Assembly: GCA_011525695.1 (NCBI GenBank)
Contig: WYBX01000156.1
Coordinates: 1-63,855, forward strand
DNA length: 63,855 nt
Direction: 5' to 3'
Origin: Verrucomicrobiia bacterium
GTDB taxonomy: Bacteria; Verrucomicrobiota; Verrucomicrobiia; Opitutales; Opitutaceae
In this document: piece after piece, positions 45,151-54,153 of the stretch
Layout of the letters: every line of letters begins with the position of its first letter
Numbering within the stretch: the first letter of the stretch is position 1
Translations under genes and position numbers: made by a program
Notes under the pieces: generated by a model
The model's database searches: none
What the model was told of the DNA's origin: nothing
The model's input: only the letters and a program-made list of their open reading frames with translations

Positions 45151-46598
45151 GAGGCGACGTGCGCCACTTCAGCCGCAGGGCGAGGCTGGAGGGTCTTGTT
45201 CTGAACAAGCTTGCTGGCGACGATATAGAGCGCGACCGCGATGAACCACCCCGGCAGGCTCACAAAAAAGATCTGGGTGTGGCCGCTCTGCACCAGCCAC
45301 AGCGCGATGCCCAGCGTCGCAAACCACGCGACGGCGGCGGCCCAGTTGAACGAGGAGCCGGACTTCTCAGCGTAAAATGACGCGAGCCCGAGCTTCGGGA
45401 ACAGCCAGAAGTCCACGAATATCACCGCGCCCATTGGCATCAGGATCAACCCGTACAGCGCGACGAAACCTAGCAGCTTCATCGCGACCGCCGGGAACAT
45501 CCCGAACACTGCGACAATGAGCCCCGTGATCAGCGTGACGCGATAGCGCGACGACTTTGGGAAAATCGCCTGAAACGCGAGTCCGGCCCGGTAAATGGTC
45601 GGGTTCGCGGTCGTCCAGCCGGCAATGATCACGCACATGAGCCCGGCGACGCCCACGGCGTTTCCGGCCAGCGGCCCGGGAAGCACGTCGGTGTTGGCCG
45701 GGTTATTGTGAAGCTGTAGCGCATAGAGGATCGAAGCGGCCATCCATGCGAAGAAATGCCCGAGGTACATGCCGGCGCCACTTGCGAAGCCGTACCAGGA
45801 TTTCCTGGCGTAACGAAAGACCGAGAGATCGGACATTCCGATGTGCATCGCCATGTTGCAGAACCAGGCGAAGAACATCACGTGCCAGAACGTGAACTTC
45901 ACCTGCCCCGGAAGCGGATCTCCGCCCTTCCAGATCGAAGTCTGGCAAAGATGCCAGAGATCCGCCGCCGAGTGGATTTGCGTGCCGGTCGCGTCAAGGA
46001 ACTGGCGCAGCCCGACAATGCCGAAGGCGAAGAACACGATCGTCATCCACGGGGCGGCGTAGTTGGCGAACCGGGCGACGATATTGTAACCGTACGCGGC
46101 CACGAAAGCGACGGCCGTGCCGACGGCCAGAACGGCGAGCACCCATCCGACACTGTTCGGATAGAGATCGTTCAGACCCGGCATCGGGAAATGAAACCAC
46201 ACGCCGAGCGCGGTCGCCGAGACCGTGATCATCGAACCGGCGAGGAAACAGAACATCACGCCGTTCGCCAGGTTGTAGAGCGTCACCAGCTTCCGGCCGC
46301 AGATTTTCTCGAGTTGGAAGTAGAGCGTGAGCCGGGCCCGCGTCGCTATGGGCGCCGTGAGGAACCGCCAGCTCAGCACGGCGAGCAGGTTGCCGATCAG
46401 CAGGCCGGCCACGAGATCAAAGGCCGCCACGCCCGCCGCAATGAACAGCGGGCCAATCATCAGCTCCGTGCCTGCCGTGTGTTCGCCGGCATACTGGCCG
46501 ATGAAGGACTTGAATCCGAGTCGTGCCTTCTCGGGCACCGGCTCGCGCTCATATTCGTTCACCGGTTCGTACTGCTGAGGTTGGCCGCCCTGCATCAT
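45147..46598 (-). CDS. NCS1-type permease (purine-cytosine permease-like), candidate rhamnose carrier
   Basis: A 483-residue inner-membrane transporter with about twelve hydrophobic helices. The N-terminus (GQYAGEHTAGTELMIGPLFI) and helices such as NANGVMF-type and GVAGLMCVIIAGWTTANPT place it near the nucleobase:cation symporter-1 family. It lies 62 bases downstream of rhaA on the same strand and overlaps a 57-residue membrane protein by ATGA. A nucleobase transporter in a rhamnose operon would be odd, so a role in L-rhamnose or rhamnose-product uptake is proposed by context only. The start may be either of two adjacent ATG codons. Confidence 0.82.
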   Translation of the reverse strand: MMQGGQPQQYEPVNEYEREPVPEKARLGFKSFIGQYAGEHTAGTELMIGPLFIAAGVAAFDLVAGLLIGNLLAVLSWRFLTAPIATRARLTLYFQLEKICGRKLVTLYNLANGVMFCFLAGSMITVSATALGVWFHFPMPGLNDLYPNSVGWVLAVLAVGTAVAFVAAYGYNIVARFANYAAPWMTIVFFAFGIVGLRQFLDATGTQIHSAADLWHLCQTSIWKGGDPLPGQVKFTFWHVMFFAWFCNMAMHIGMSDLSVFRYARKSWYGFASGAGMYLGHFFAWMAASILYALQLHNNPANTDVLPGPLAGNAVGVAGLMCVIIAGWTTANPTIYRAGLAFQAIFPKSSRYRVTLITGLIVAVFGMFPAVAMKLLGFVALYGLILMPMGAVIFVDFWLFPKLGLASFYAEKSGSSFNWAAAVAWFATLGIALWLVQSGHTQIFFVSLPGWFIAVALYIVASKLVQNKTLQPRPAAEVAHVAS

Positions 46599-46660
46599 GG
46601 GTTAGAATGCGATGAAACGAGGGGTTGCGCTTGTGGCGTTGGGAAATGTTCTAGCCGGTT

Positions 46661-47935
46661 TTACTGGCGGTGGGCCAACACCGTTTTCTCGTATCGTGAA
46701 ACTTCTTTCAGCCAATCCGCGCTGGCAGGCACTTCAGTACGCTCGCAAAGCTCATCCCAAACCGCTCCCCACGGAAGCGCCTTGGCGTGTTCCATGAGCG
46801 CGAGACGTTCGTGCCCGAGCCCTGCATTTTCTGCGGCACGAAGTCTTGCCGACGGGTCGAGCAGCCCGAACAGGATTGCCTGCCGGGTCGCCCGGGCTCC
46901 GATGACATATGCTGCGATCCGGTTGATCGAGGCATCGAAGAAATCCAGAGCCACGAACACGCGGTCCCATGCGTCGCCTCGGGCGATTTCGAGGAATAGA
47001 GAGCGGACGGGATCGTCCAGGATTACAACGTGGTCGCTATCCCAGCGGACCGGCCGGGATGTGTGGACCAGGATTCGGGGATGGAACTGCAGCAACGCCG
47101 AAACCTTGTCGGCCACCGACTCCGTTGGGTGGTAGTGGCCTAGATCGAGACAGGGAACGAGGCCACGACTCTGCGCATACGAGGTGTAGAACTCCTGCGA
47201 GCCGACGACGTAGTCTTCGCTGCCGAGCCCGAACAGCTTTCCCTCGACGGCATCGATGCAGAGTTTCCGGTCGACGGTCGTGTCCCCGAAGATCGCGTCG
47301 TAGGATTCCATCAGCCGCCGGCGCGGGCTCCATCGATCGGCGGGGCCATCCTTCGCCCCGTCGGGCACCCAATGGTTGTTCACGCAGGGATTGCCGAGTG
47401 TTTTGGCAAAATGCTGTGCGATGCGACGCGATGCCCTGCCGTGTTCGATCCAGAATTGCCGGGTGTTCTTTTCGGAGTGGGAGAGGGTGAATCCATCCGC
47501 CGCCTTGGGGTGTGCGAAGTAAGTCGGGTTGAAATCGAGCCCGATCCCGTATGTTTTCGCCCAGTCGAGCCAGCGTGTAAAGTGCTCCGGCCTGATCGCG
47601 TCACGGTCGACGACTCTTCTCCCCGTTTCGGCATAAAATGCATGAAGGTTCACGCGCTGGCTGCCGGGAAGGAGTCTGAGGACATGGTCAAGGTCTGCAC
47701 GGATCTCGTCACCGTTGCGGGCACGACCAGGGTAGCCGCCGGTTGCCATGATCCCACAGGAGGCGATTCCGGAACCCGCGGTTTCAAGCCCCTGCACGTC
47801 GTCGGCCTGCCAGCAATGAATGGAAATGGGAACGGAGAGCGCACGCTCAAGTGCGGCCTCGGTGTCGACGCCGAGATCAGCATACGCCTGGCGGGCAAGC
47901 CGGTACGCGGCGGAGATTCTTCTGGAGGCGGGCAT
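46661..47935 (-). CDS. rhaA: L-rhamnose isomerase
   Basis: A 424-residue cytoplasmic isomerase converting L-rhamnose to L-rhamnulose. Length matches the roughly 420-residue E. coli enzyme. Conserved blocks are HCWQADDV, GLDFNPTYFAHPKAADGFTL, FWIEHGRASRRIA, CVNNHWVPDGAKD, DAVEGKLFGLG, LDLGHYHPTE, SRPVRWDSDHVV and GLDFFDASINRIAA-like FDASINRIAAYVIG, covering the metal-binding Glu, Asp and His residues. ATG 47935 is chosen because a longer frame from 48061 adds 42 unconserved residues. It is the first gene of a rhaA-permease-small-protein operon, divergent from the AraC regulator at 48190. No kinase or rhamnulose-phosphate aldolase gene is in the window. Confidence 0.96.
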   Translation of the reverse strand: MPASRRISAAYRLARQAYADLGVDTEAALERALSVPISIHCWQADDVQGLETAGSGIASCGIMATGGYPGRARNGDEIRADLDHVLRLLPGSQRVNLHAFYAETGRRVVDRDAIRPEHFTRWLDWAKTYGIGLDFNPTYFAHPKAADGFTLSHSEKNTRQFWIEHGRASRRIAQHFAKTLGNPCVNNHWVPDGAKDGPADRWSPRRRLMESYDAIFGDTTVDRKLCIDAVEGKLFGLGSEDYVVGSQEFYTSYAQSRGLVPCLDLGHYHPTESVADKVSALLQFHPRILVHTSRPVRWDSDHVVILDDPVRSLFLEIARGDAWDRVFVALDFFDASINRIAAYVIGARATRQAILFGLLDPSARLRAAENAGLGHERLALMEHAKALPWGAVWDELCERTEVPASADWLKEVSRYEKTVLAHRQ

Positions 47936-48189
47936 GGAGTGACAGTCGGTCGGGGCAATCAGCGCCGGAGCTGGCAATTGACAGCTTTGAGACCTCCTGA
48001 AGGAAGAAGACTGCGGGAGATCAAGCTTTGCACAGAGTTGTGCAAGTCGCCGCTTTTGCATGCGACTGTCACTCCAGCGGATGTCATCAATGCCACGACT
48101 GAGTTCATGCCGGGCCGGTTCAGCACCGCGAATCCTACAGCGCGGGCTTGCAGCTTGGAATTGTGAAAGTGACCTTTTACATACAAATT
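47936..48189. promoter_or_regulatory. Divergent rhaA/AraC control region with palindrome
   Basis: The 254-base gap holds the palindrome TTGCACAGAGTTGTGCAA at 48028-48045 (TTGCACA and TGTGCAA around GAGT) and a second inverted pair, AGTCGC at 48045-48050 and GCGACT at 48061-48066. These lie 93 bases from the rhaA start and about 145 from the AraC start. AraC-family activators such as RhaS normally bind such divergent gaps. No -35/-10 pair was confidently recognised. Confidence 0.45.
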
Positions 48190-49080
48190 ATGACCCGCAT
48201 TCGAAGAGGCGCTAAGTTCCTCCGCTATTTGCCACCTCCGCCCGGTTCAGATCCGTGGGGGATTGCCGTTCCGGCTGGCGGATGCCAGGTGGTGCGGCCC
48301 GGAACCAGCTATCCGCCGACGGGCCACCCGGCTGACCACCATTTTCACTGGGAGACGGGACGAATCCTGGGTGCCTGCCAGGTGGTTTTCATTTCGGCGG
48401 GACGCGGACAGTTTGAGTCTCGGGAGACGGGTTTGGTGGAGGTTCCAGAGGGCTCAGCGATCGTAATCCTGCCAAGGGTCTGGCACAGGTATGCTCCCGA
48501 CCCGGCGACAGGATGGACCGAGCGCTGGATCGAACTTTGTGGAAGCGTCATCGACAGCCTTTGCACTCGGCGGATTCTCGATCCAGGCCGGGCAGTCGTT
48601 TCCATTGAACATCCGGACGAAATGTTGACCCTGATGGATGCCGTGCACGCCAAATTGAGCCGGACACTGGCAAGCACCTCCGATCCGTTGCGTGCCGCAC
48701 TTGGCCTGCAGGTTCTTGCCGTCGTCACGCAAGGAGCAATGCCGCGGGCGGGGGCGCGTGACATCACGGACAAGGTCGTGCGTGCGGAGCAACGCCTGTC
48801 CGCAACGGCCGACCATCCGCCAAGCATGCCACAAATTGCACGTGAGTTGGGGGTGGCCTACTCATATTACCGACGCGAGTTCAAGCGGCACACGGGCCTT
48901 TCCCCCTATCGCTACGTTCAGGAACTCCGCCTGGAGAAGGCTCGCCGGCTGATCGGCAGTTCCAGCCAGAGCCTGCAGGAGATTGCGGAACAACTCGGAT
49001 TTGCATCCGCATTTCATCTGTCGGCCGCATTCAAGAAGCGCTACGGCCAGTCTCCGACCCACTGGCGCCGCGGTCGCTGA
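48190..49080 (+). CDS. AraC-family transcriptional regulator, candidate rhamnose activator
   Basis: A 296-residue regulator. The N-terminal half is a cupin-like sensing domain (GQFESRETGLVEVPEGSAIV, LPRVWHRYAPDP). The C-terminal 95 residues hold two helix-turn-helix motifs, MPQIARELGVAYSYYRREFK and LQEIAEQLGFASAFHLSAAF, with the family signature SPYRYVQELRLEKARRL. ATG 48190 is preferred to a TTG at 48148. It is divergent from rhaA and so is likely to control the rhaA-permease-small-protein operon in response to rhamnose, by analogy with RhaS/RhaR. Confidence 0.9.
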   Translation: MTRIRRGAKFLRYLPPPPGSDPWGIAVPAGGCQVVRPGTSYPPTGHPADHHFHWETGRILGACQVVFISAGRGQFESRETGLVEVPEGSAIVILPRVWHRYAPDPATGWTERWIELCGSVIDSLCTRRILDPGRAVVSIEHPDEMLTLMDAVHAKLSRTLASTSDPLRAALGLQVLAVVTQGAMPRAGARDITDKVVRAEQRLSATADHPPSMPQIARELGVAYSYYRREFKRHTGLSPYRYVQELRLEKARRLIGSSSQSLQEIAEQLGFASAFHLSAAFKKRYGQSPTHWRRGR

Positions 49081-49194
49081 ACCACGCGGCATCTTCTGCT
49101 TTCATCAACCCTGCAGCCGTACGCGGAGAATCCCTCGCACATTGGTCATCGTCATCCGGGAATCGCGGGTGCACACGTGACCCAGGGGCGTTCG

Positions 49195-49214
49195 GGAAAA
49201 GCACCTGCTTTTCC
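49195..49214 (+). terminator. Weak hairpin downstream of the AraC gene
   Basis: GGAAAAGC pairs exactly with GCTTTTCC around the loop ACCT and is followed by TTTAAG. It begins 115 bases after the AraC stop codon. The stem is short and the U tract weak, so it is only a candidate terminator. Confidence 0.3.
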
Positions 49215-50007
49215 TTTAAGTGAGGACAGTTTACCCCTTAGCGAAAAAATAAGGTGAATTGCCATTCAGGATGACCCGGGATGACTGGGGAGATCCCTCC
49301 GACATTATCCCGAATGAGCTGGAGTCATTGGGTCGTGTGAGCAACTGCGCAGAACGCGGTTGAGGCGGCAGCATGCTCTCGGACATGCCTACTCTGCACG
49401 AATTCTGGATCATCCCGAAAGTTTAGTCATACGGCCTGCGTTAGATACCGGACGGGTTCTTTCCGACGGTCTGCACAAGACTGGCCTGGCTGCTCGCACA
49501 CACTCCCACCATTCGTTGTCGCGCTCCAGCACGCACCTGCCATGCAGGCTGCCCCACGTGCTACCCGGGAACGTGTTGACGTCATGCAGGTTCCTGAGGA
49601 CTGTTCCCATGTGCGCTTCCTGTGGCATAAGTTTCGAGAAATCCGCCGTGCGAGCGAATCGCTGCGGATGGCGCAGCAATTCCATGTGGAGAGCCGGGCG
49701 CAGATGGAGGCTGCGGCTCAGGCGAGCCGCAGTGGCGACGCGTTGCGCGAGTGTTCCCGCCTGATGGGGGTCGGCTACGGCCGCCCTGTGCGTGGTAGGA
49801 TCGTTTCGATCGGCGGCGTTCGGATGTGAGTTCGCCTCTTAGCCGCCTATCACATGAAGGAGGACCGGCTGCGGCTGCGGTCGACTGCCCGAACCTTCGA
49901 ATCACACGGCGGGAAATGGATTTGGTCGGAGCTGCAAAGAGGGTTCAAAGTGTGTGAGAAACGTATGAGACTTTCGGCGTCCCTCGTAAAACGAGTCCCC
50001 CCTTGGC

Positions 50008-50021
50008 ACCACTTTAGTGGT
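50008..50021. repeat. Two adjacent small palindromes
   Basis: ACCACT-TT-AGTGGT at 50008-50021 is a perfect 14-base inverted repeat, followed at once by TATAAAAC. A second, CTCGT-AAA-ACGAG, lies just upstream at about 49983-49996. They are in the gene-free stretch before the esterase gene and could be a regulatory site or the edge of a decayed element. Confidence 0.35.
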
Positions 50022-50291
50022 TATAAAACAACAACGTAGGCCATCATACTCGCTCATTTTTGGGAATTCGGGTTTTTTGCGGCTTTCTTGGTGCGGTTCA
50101 CTCGTTGCGTGGATTGCACGGGATGCCTGGAGCGGAGATCAGTCCCTGGTTTTTGCCGAGCCCGAGGGGCATCATGCGGGATTCTCAAGCGCGATCTGCG
50201 ATTCACCAACCGTTTGCGACCGGTCGGAAGGCTTTCTATAAAACAGGAAAGATTCCTTGTCACCGTCGAAAAACTCTTTCTGCTCCGGGCC

Positions 50292-51080
50292 GTGCAGGTT
50301 TTGCCGACATGGGGATTGAAGGCAGCCGCGTTGGCGGCGCTGATTCCGGCCTCGCTGGTGTGCGCGGTTCCCGATGCGCGCAGCGCGGACGCGGACTCTG
50401 CACCGTCATCGCTGCTCGATTGTGTCGGTACCGAGCCGGGGGCGGAGGGAGCCAGGTATGTCCTGCATGTGCCGAGCGATCACGACCCAGCCAGGGCTTA
50501 TCCGCTACTGGTCTTCCTTCACGGCAGCCAGGTATTCGGAACCGATGGGCGGCGGCAACTGACGACGGGACTGCCGTCGTACATGCGGAAGGATCCCGAG
50601 TATCTGCGCCAGCATGACAGCTCCTTTCGGCAGCTTCTGATCGTGTTCCCGCAGTCGCGCACCCGCTCCTTTTGGAAGGATGCGGATGCGGAACTCGTCA
50701 TGGCGATCGTCCGCGACGTGCAAGCGCACTACAAGATCGATGCGAAGCGAATCTATCTCACCGGTCTTTCCATGGGCGGTTACGGTGTTTGGAACCTCGC
50801 GATGCGCTATCCGGACACGTGGGCGGCGATTGCACCCATTTGTGGTGCCGGGGATCCGGCCAGGGCGGCGGACATCAAGCATATCCCCTGCTGGTGCTGG
50901 CACGGGGAGAAGGACGACCGTGTGCCCGTGCAGCATTCGCGGGAGATGATTGCCGCTTTGCGTGCGGCGGGCGGGAGCCCGCGGTACACGGAACTGCCCG
51001 GGGTGGGCCATGGCGCCTATGGGCCGGCCTACAAGTCGGCCGAATTCTGGGCGTGGCTCCTGGACCAAAGGTTAGAGTGA
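50292..51080 (+). CDS. Secreted alpha/beta-hydrolase (carbohydrate esterase/PHB-depolymerase-like)
   Basis: A serine hydrolase of about 262 residues. The nucleophile elbow GLSMGGYGVWNLA places Ser at about residue 160; the acid is in HGEKDDRVPV and the His in LPGVGHGAY. VFLHGSQVFG supplies the oxyanion hole. Similar proteins are feruloyl or acetyl esterases that strip acyl groups from plant or algal polysaccharides. The start is uncertain: no ATG is available in frame near the signal-like segment GLKAAALAALIPASLVCAVP, so GTG 50292 is proposed, while a longer frame begins with TTG at 50088. A transglutaminase-like gene follows after 49 bases. Confidence 0.8.
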   Translation: MQVLPTWGLKAAALAALIPASLVCAVPDARSADADSAPSSLLDCVGTEPGAEGARYVLHVPSDHDPARAYPLLVFLHGSQVFGTDGRRQLTTGLPSYMRKDPEYLRQHDSSFRQLLIVFPQSRTRSFWKDADAELVMAIVRDVQAHYKIDAKRIYLTGLSMGGYGVWNLAMRYPDTWAAIAPICGAGDPARAADIKHIPCWCWHGEKDDRVPVQHSREMIAALRAAGGSPRYTELPGVGHGAYGPAYKSAEFWAWLLDQRLE

Positions 51081-51129
51081 ATTCTCCGACCCTGCCCGCG
51101 TTGCAGCAACTCCCGCCCGTTCCGACTCC

Positions 51130-52839
51130 ATGTCCATGAGATTGACCCCTCCCCGCGGCCACGCCGTTTTCTTTCTTCTGGTTGTCACGTTGGCAGCCGG
51201 TGCGTCGGGCAACATCGCCGGCAATCTGGTGCCGAAGTCCGCTTCAGATCCTAGTCCGAATACGGTACGTGCTCCCATTCCCCTGCGCTCGGAAACCGGT
51301 GTGACGCGCCGTGAACTCGACGAGGAGACGGGGCATATCCGCAGTGAGCTGGCCAAGTTGCAGCGGCGGGTGGAAACCATGACCGGTGCGCCGGAACTTC
51401 ACCGGCCGCGGTCAGGCGCGGGCGACACACCAGCGGGCAATGCCAACTCGGCTGACTTTGCCGCGGCAATGGCTCCAGTCCGGCAGGGGCTCGCCGATTT
51501 GGCGTTCGCTCTCAACCGGCTGACGCCGCGTCCGGCCTGGACCGCCGGCGTTCATCAGCACGCACAGCGGATTTCCAGCGGGAAGGCGGATTATCGGATC
51601 AACGCGCCCGCGGGAGTTCGCGTGCGCACCGTGACGATTGCAAACCTGGGCGACACGCCGGTGGTCAACCCGCGGATTTCAGTCAACGGGAACCCCGACT
51701 GGTTCAGCACGCCCGACATCATCGCCCAGACAATCCGGCCGGGCATGTCCGATCGGGAGAAGGCGCTGGCACTGTGGGGGTTTGTCAAAAACCACCGGCG
51801 CCATGATCATCCGGGGCACCAAAGCACGGAGTTCCAGGATCCGGTGCGGATGCATAACATCTATGGATACGGCTACTGCAAGCATGCCGCCTGCGTGCTC
51901 TCCGTGCTCGCCGATCAGGCCGGGTTGCAGTCCCGAGTCTGGGGACTGAAGGGCCACGTTGTGCCGGAGATTTATTTCGAGGGCGGCTGGCGGATGCTGG
52001 ATCCCGATGAAGAGGTTTATTATTTCGAGGACGACGGGAAGACGATCGCCGGCGTGGAAACGTTGCAGCGGCGGCCGGACTTGATTCGGAAGCGGCAGGG
52101 GCGGATCATGGACGGGACCGAGAACCTCGTGCGGATATACACTACGACGGAAAACAACAGCATCGGCCAGTTTTACAAGGACACCTCGGAAGCGGTGCAC
52201 ACCATGGCGTTCACGCTGCGGCCGGGGGAGGCACTGATGCGTTCGACCGGAAACTGGGGAAAGTACTTCACCGCCCTCTATCTCGATGAACCCGAGGTCT
52301 ACGGGAACGGGCGATTCACTTACGAGCCGCGTTGGATTGCCAGCCGTGAACCTGAAGGGATCGAGTCGGCCGATAATATCATGGTGAGAGTTGGAGCGAA
52401 CGGGACAAGGCTCGCCGCCGCGGACGCGGCCCGGCCAGCGGTGATCGCCTATAGGATGAGCGGACCATATCCTTATCTTGATGGCGCGGTGGAACTGGCC
52501 GGAGTAGTCCCTGCGGGCGGCGCGGTCGTACTCGAGTTTTCCGAGGAAGGGAAACGCTGGAGCCGGGTGGGGCAGGTCCGGGCGGACGGGATTTTCCGCG
52601 AAGCCATCAGGACGGGCGGACATTTCCGAAATGGCTACGGCCGGCCGATGTATGCCTATCAACTGAGATTGCGGCTGGAAGGCGGAGCCGAGCTCGAAGC
52701 ATTGAAAATCACGAGTGACATCCAGGTGGCGCCGGCGTCACTGCCAGTGCTTACTGCGGGTGCGAACTCGGTTCAGTATTGGGATGAGACAAAGGGTGCA
52801 CCTACGGTGGCAGTGACGTTTGGCTATGATGCCCAATAA
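51130..52839 (+). CDS. Secreted transglutaminase-like protein
   Basis: A 569-residue exported protein. After a signal peptide (AVFFLLVVTLAAGASG) comes a short coiled-coil-like helix (RELDEETGHIRSELAKLQRR), then a transglutaminase-like core: Cys250 in YGYGYCKHAACVL, His276 in LKGHVVPEIY and Asp291 in WRMLDPDEE form the expected catalytic triad. A C-terminal beta domain of about 200 residues follows. The fold includes protein crosslinkers, peptidases and peptide-N-glycanases, so the reaction is open. It sits between a carbohydrate esterase and a pectate lyase on the same strand, an unusual context. Confidence 0.75.
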   Translation: MSMRLTPPRGHAVFFLLVVTLAAGASGNIAGNLVPKSASDPSPNTVRAPIPLRSETGVTRRELDEETGHIRSELAKLQRRVETMTGAPELHRPRSGAGDTPAGNANSADFAAAMAPVRQGLADLAFALNRLTPRPAWTAGVHQHAQRISSGKADYRINAPAGVRVRTVTIANLGDTPVVNPRISVNGNPDWFSTPDIIAQTIRPGMSDREKALALWGFVKNHRRHDHPGHQSTEFQDPVRMHNIYGYGYCKHAACVLSVLADQAGLQSRVWGLKGHVVPEIYFEGGWRMLDPDEEVYYFEDDGKTIAGVETLQRRPDLIRKRQGRIMDGTENLVRIYTTTENNSIGQFYKDTSEAVHTMAFTLRPGEALMRSTGNWGKYFTALYLDEPEVYGNGRFTYEPRWIASREPEGIESADNIMVRVGANGTRLAAADAARPAVIAYRMSGPYPYLDGAVELAGVVPAGGAVVLEFSEEGKRWSRVGQVRADGIFREAIRTGGHFRNGYGRPMYAYQLRLRLEGGAELEALKITSDIQVAPASLPVLTAGANSVQYWDETKGAPTVAVTFGYDAQ

Positions 52840-52981
52840 CCTCGGCAGCCGTTTCCGATTATCGCGTCCGCATCTCGCGCAAGGTATGGCGGGACGCCGC
52901 GGCCACTTTGAAAACAGCCGGACGCCAATTGAGACGCCGCGCCTGAGGCATCGGCCAGGACTGTACACAATCGCAACAACC

Positions 52982-54064
52982 ATGAGACCAGCATTCCGTT
53001 TCGTTTCACGAGGGTTCCTCGCCGCACTGGCAGTCTTTGCCTGCCTGGGTGGGATTGCGGCCGCGCAGCTTGCAGCCGCGGGCGTATCGAAGACTGGATT
53101 GAGCGCGGCATCCTACCAAGGCTTTGGCGCGAGCACCGTCGGCGGTGACAAGGGCCGGGTGGTCGAGGTCACGTCCGTGGACGATGACGGACCCGGAACG
53201 CTGCGGCAGGCACTTGCGGGCGGGGATCGCCGGATTGTCTTCCGGGTGGGTGGAACAATCAGCCTCAAGACACCCCTGCTCGTCAGGGAGCCGAATATCA
53301 CCATCGACGGGGAAGACGCGCCCGCGCCGGGGATCACCATCCGGGACCGGGGGGTGAGCATTCGCGAAACGCACGATGTGATCGTGCGGCACATCCGGGT
53401 GCGGGGGTCGAGTGACGACAACTTCAGCATTTCCGGTGCGTGTCGTAACATCGTCATCGACCACTGTTCCTCCACCGGGGCGACGGATGGCGCGATCGAC
53501 ATCGTGCATGATTACAAGCGTCCGGAGCGCAAGCCGCGGGACATCACCATCTCCTGGTGCGTGCTTGCGGATACGCCGCATGCCATGCTGCTGGCCACGT
53601 CGGAAAACCTCTCCCTCCACCACAATCTTGTCATTGGCAACGACCAGCGAAGCCCGCAATTGCGCGATGTGCGGGTGTTCGATCTCAGGAACAACGTCAT
53701 CACCCTGTGGGGTTCCTATGGCGCCCGGATTCGCGGCGGCTCCAAGGGCAATGTCGTCAACAATGTGTTCGGTCCGCCCATGGCCGCCGGCAAGTCGCAT
53801 GAGGCTGCGCTCGTTGTAATGGTGGACACCTCCGGCGCGCGTTCGAGTTTTCCGCCGCAACGGACCGAGGATGTCTATGTGGCCGGCAACCTCGGGCCCA
53901 GCGGCAACGAGCTCCACCGGTCTGGATCGGCCGCCGATCCGATTGCCGCGCCCGTCGTGGACACGCTGCCGTCGGCCCAGGTCGTTGCGGCTGTCCTCGC
54001 CGGGGCCGGTGCCCGTCCGCTTGACGAGACCGACAGCCGGATCGTTGAACGGGTGAGGCGTTGA
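52982..54064 (+). CDS. Secreted PL1-like polysaccharide lyase (pectate lyase superfamily)
   Basis: A 360-residue right-handed beta-helix protein with a signal peptide (FLAALAVFACLGGIAAAQ). Features of pectate lyases are GTLRQAL near the N-terminus, RHIRVRG, NIVIDHCSSTGATDGAIDI with calcium-binding acids, and NDQRSPQLRDV with the putative catalytic Arg. It should cleave polygalacturonate-type chains by beta-elimination, although PL1-like proteins vary. ATG 52982 is chosen because a longer frame from 52820 overlaps the preceding gene. An esterase gene follows after 89 bases. Confidence 0.85.
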   Translation: MRPAFRFVSRGFLAALAVFACLGGIAAAQLAAAGVSKTGLSAASYQGFGASTVGGDKGRVVEVTSVDDDGPGTLRQALAGGDRRIVFRVGGTISLKTPLLVREPNITIDGEDAPAPGITIRDRGVSIRETHDVIVRHIRVRGSSDDNFSISGACRNIVIDHCSSTGATDGAIDIVHDYKRPERKPRDITISWCVLADTPHAMLLATSENLSLHHNLVIGNDQRSPQLRDVRVFDLRNNVITLWGSYGARIRGGSKGNVVNNVFGPPMAAGKSHEAALVVMVDTSGARSSFPPQRTEDVYVAGNLGPSGNELHRSGSAADPIAAPVVDTLPSAQVVAAVLAGAGARPLDETDSRIVERVRR

Positions 54065-54100
54065 TTTGACTGCGCGTCCTCGCGAGGGCACACGGAATCA

Positions 54101-54107
54101 CGTTACG
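54101..54107. promoter_or_regulatory. CGTTACG motif upstream of esterase gene
   Basis: One copy of CGTTACG lies 47 bases before the esterase start at 54154. It matches the core of the palindromic motifs at 12603-12674, 23688-23706 and 33012-33018. A single 7-base match is weak evidence. Confidence 0.22.
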
Positions 54108-54153
54108 GCGGGTCGTATCCAGGCGGCCTTCGCGAACGCCTCCCCCAACCTCC

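Larger units (their letters stand above)
49081..50291. other. 1.2-kb region without a recognisable gene
   Basis: Open frames in this stretch (for example 49542-49829 plus and 49410-49685 minus) have no recognisable domain, signal peptide or ribosome binding site. Sequence features are a hairpin at 49195-49214 and two short hairpins at 49984-49996 and 50008-50021. The segment may be decayed coding DNA or an accessory insertion scar. I cannot name anything in it. Confidence 0.5.

Noticed and set aside
45756..47135. 459-codon plus-strand frame opposite the permease and rhaA
   Set aside because: Spans two well-supported minus-strand genes and has no hydrophobic helices or domain of its own.
49542..49829. 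Small plus-strand gene in the empty region
   Set aside because: No recognisable domain, no ribosome binding site, and overlapping frames of similar length exist on the other strand.
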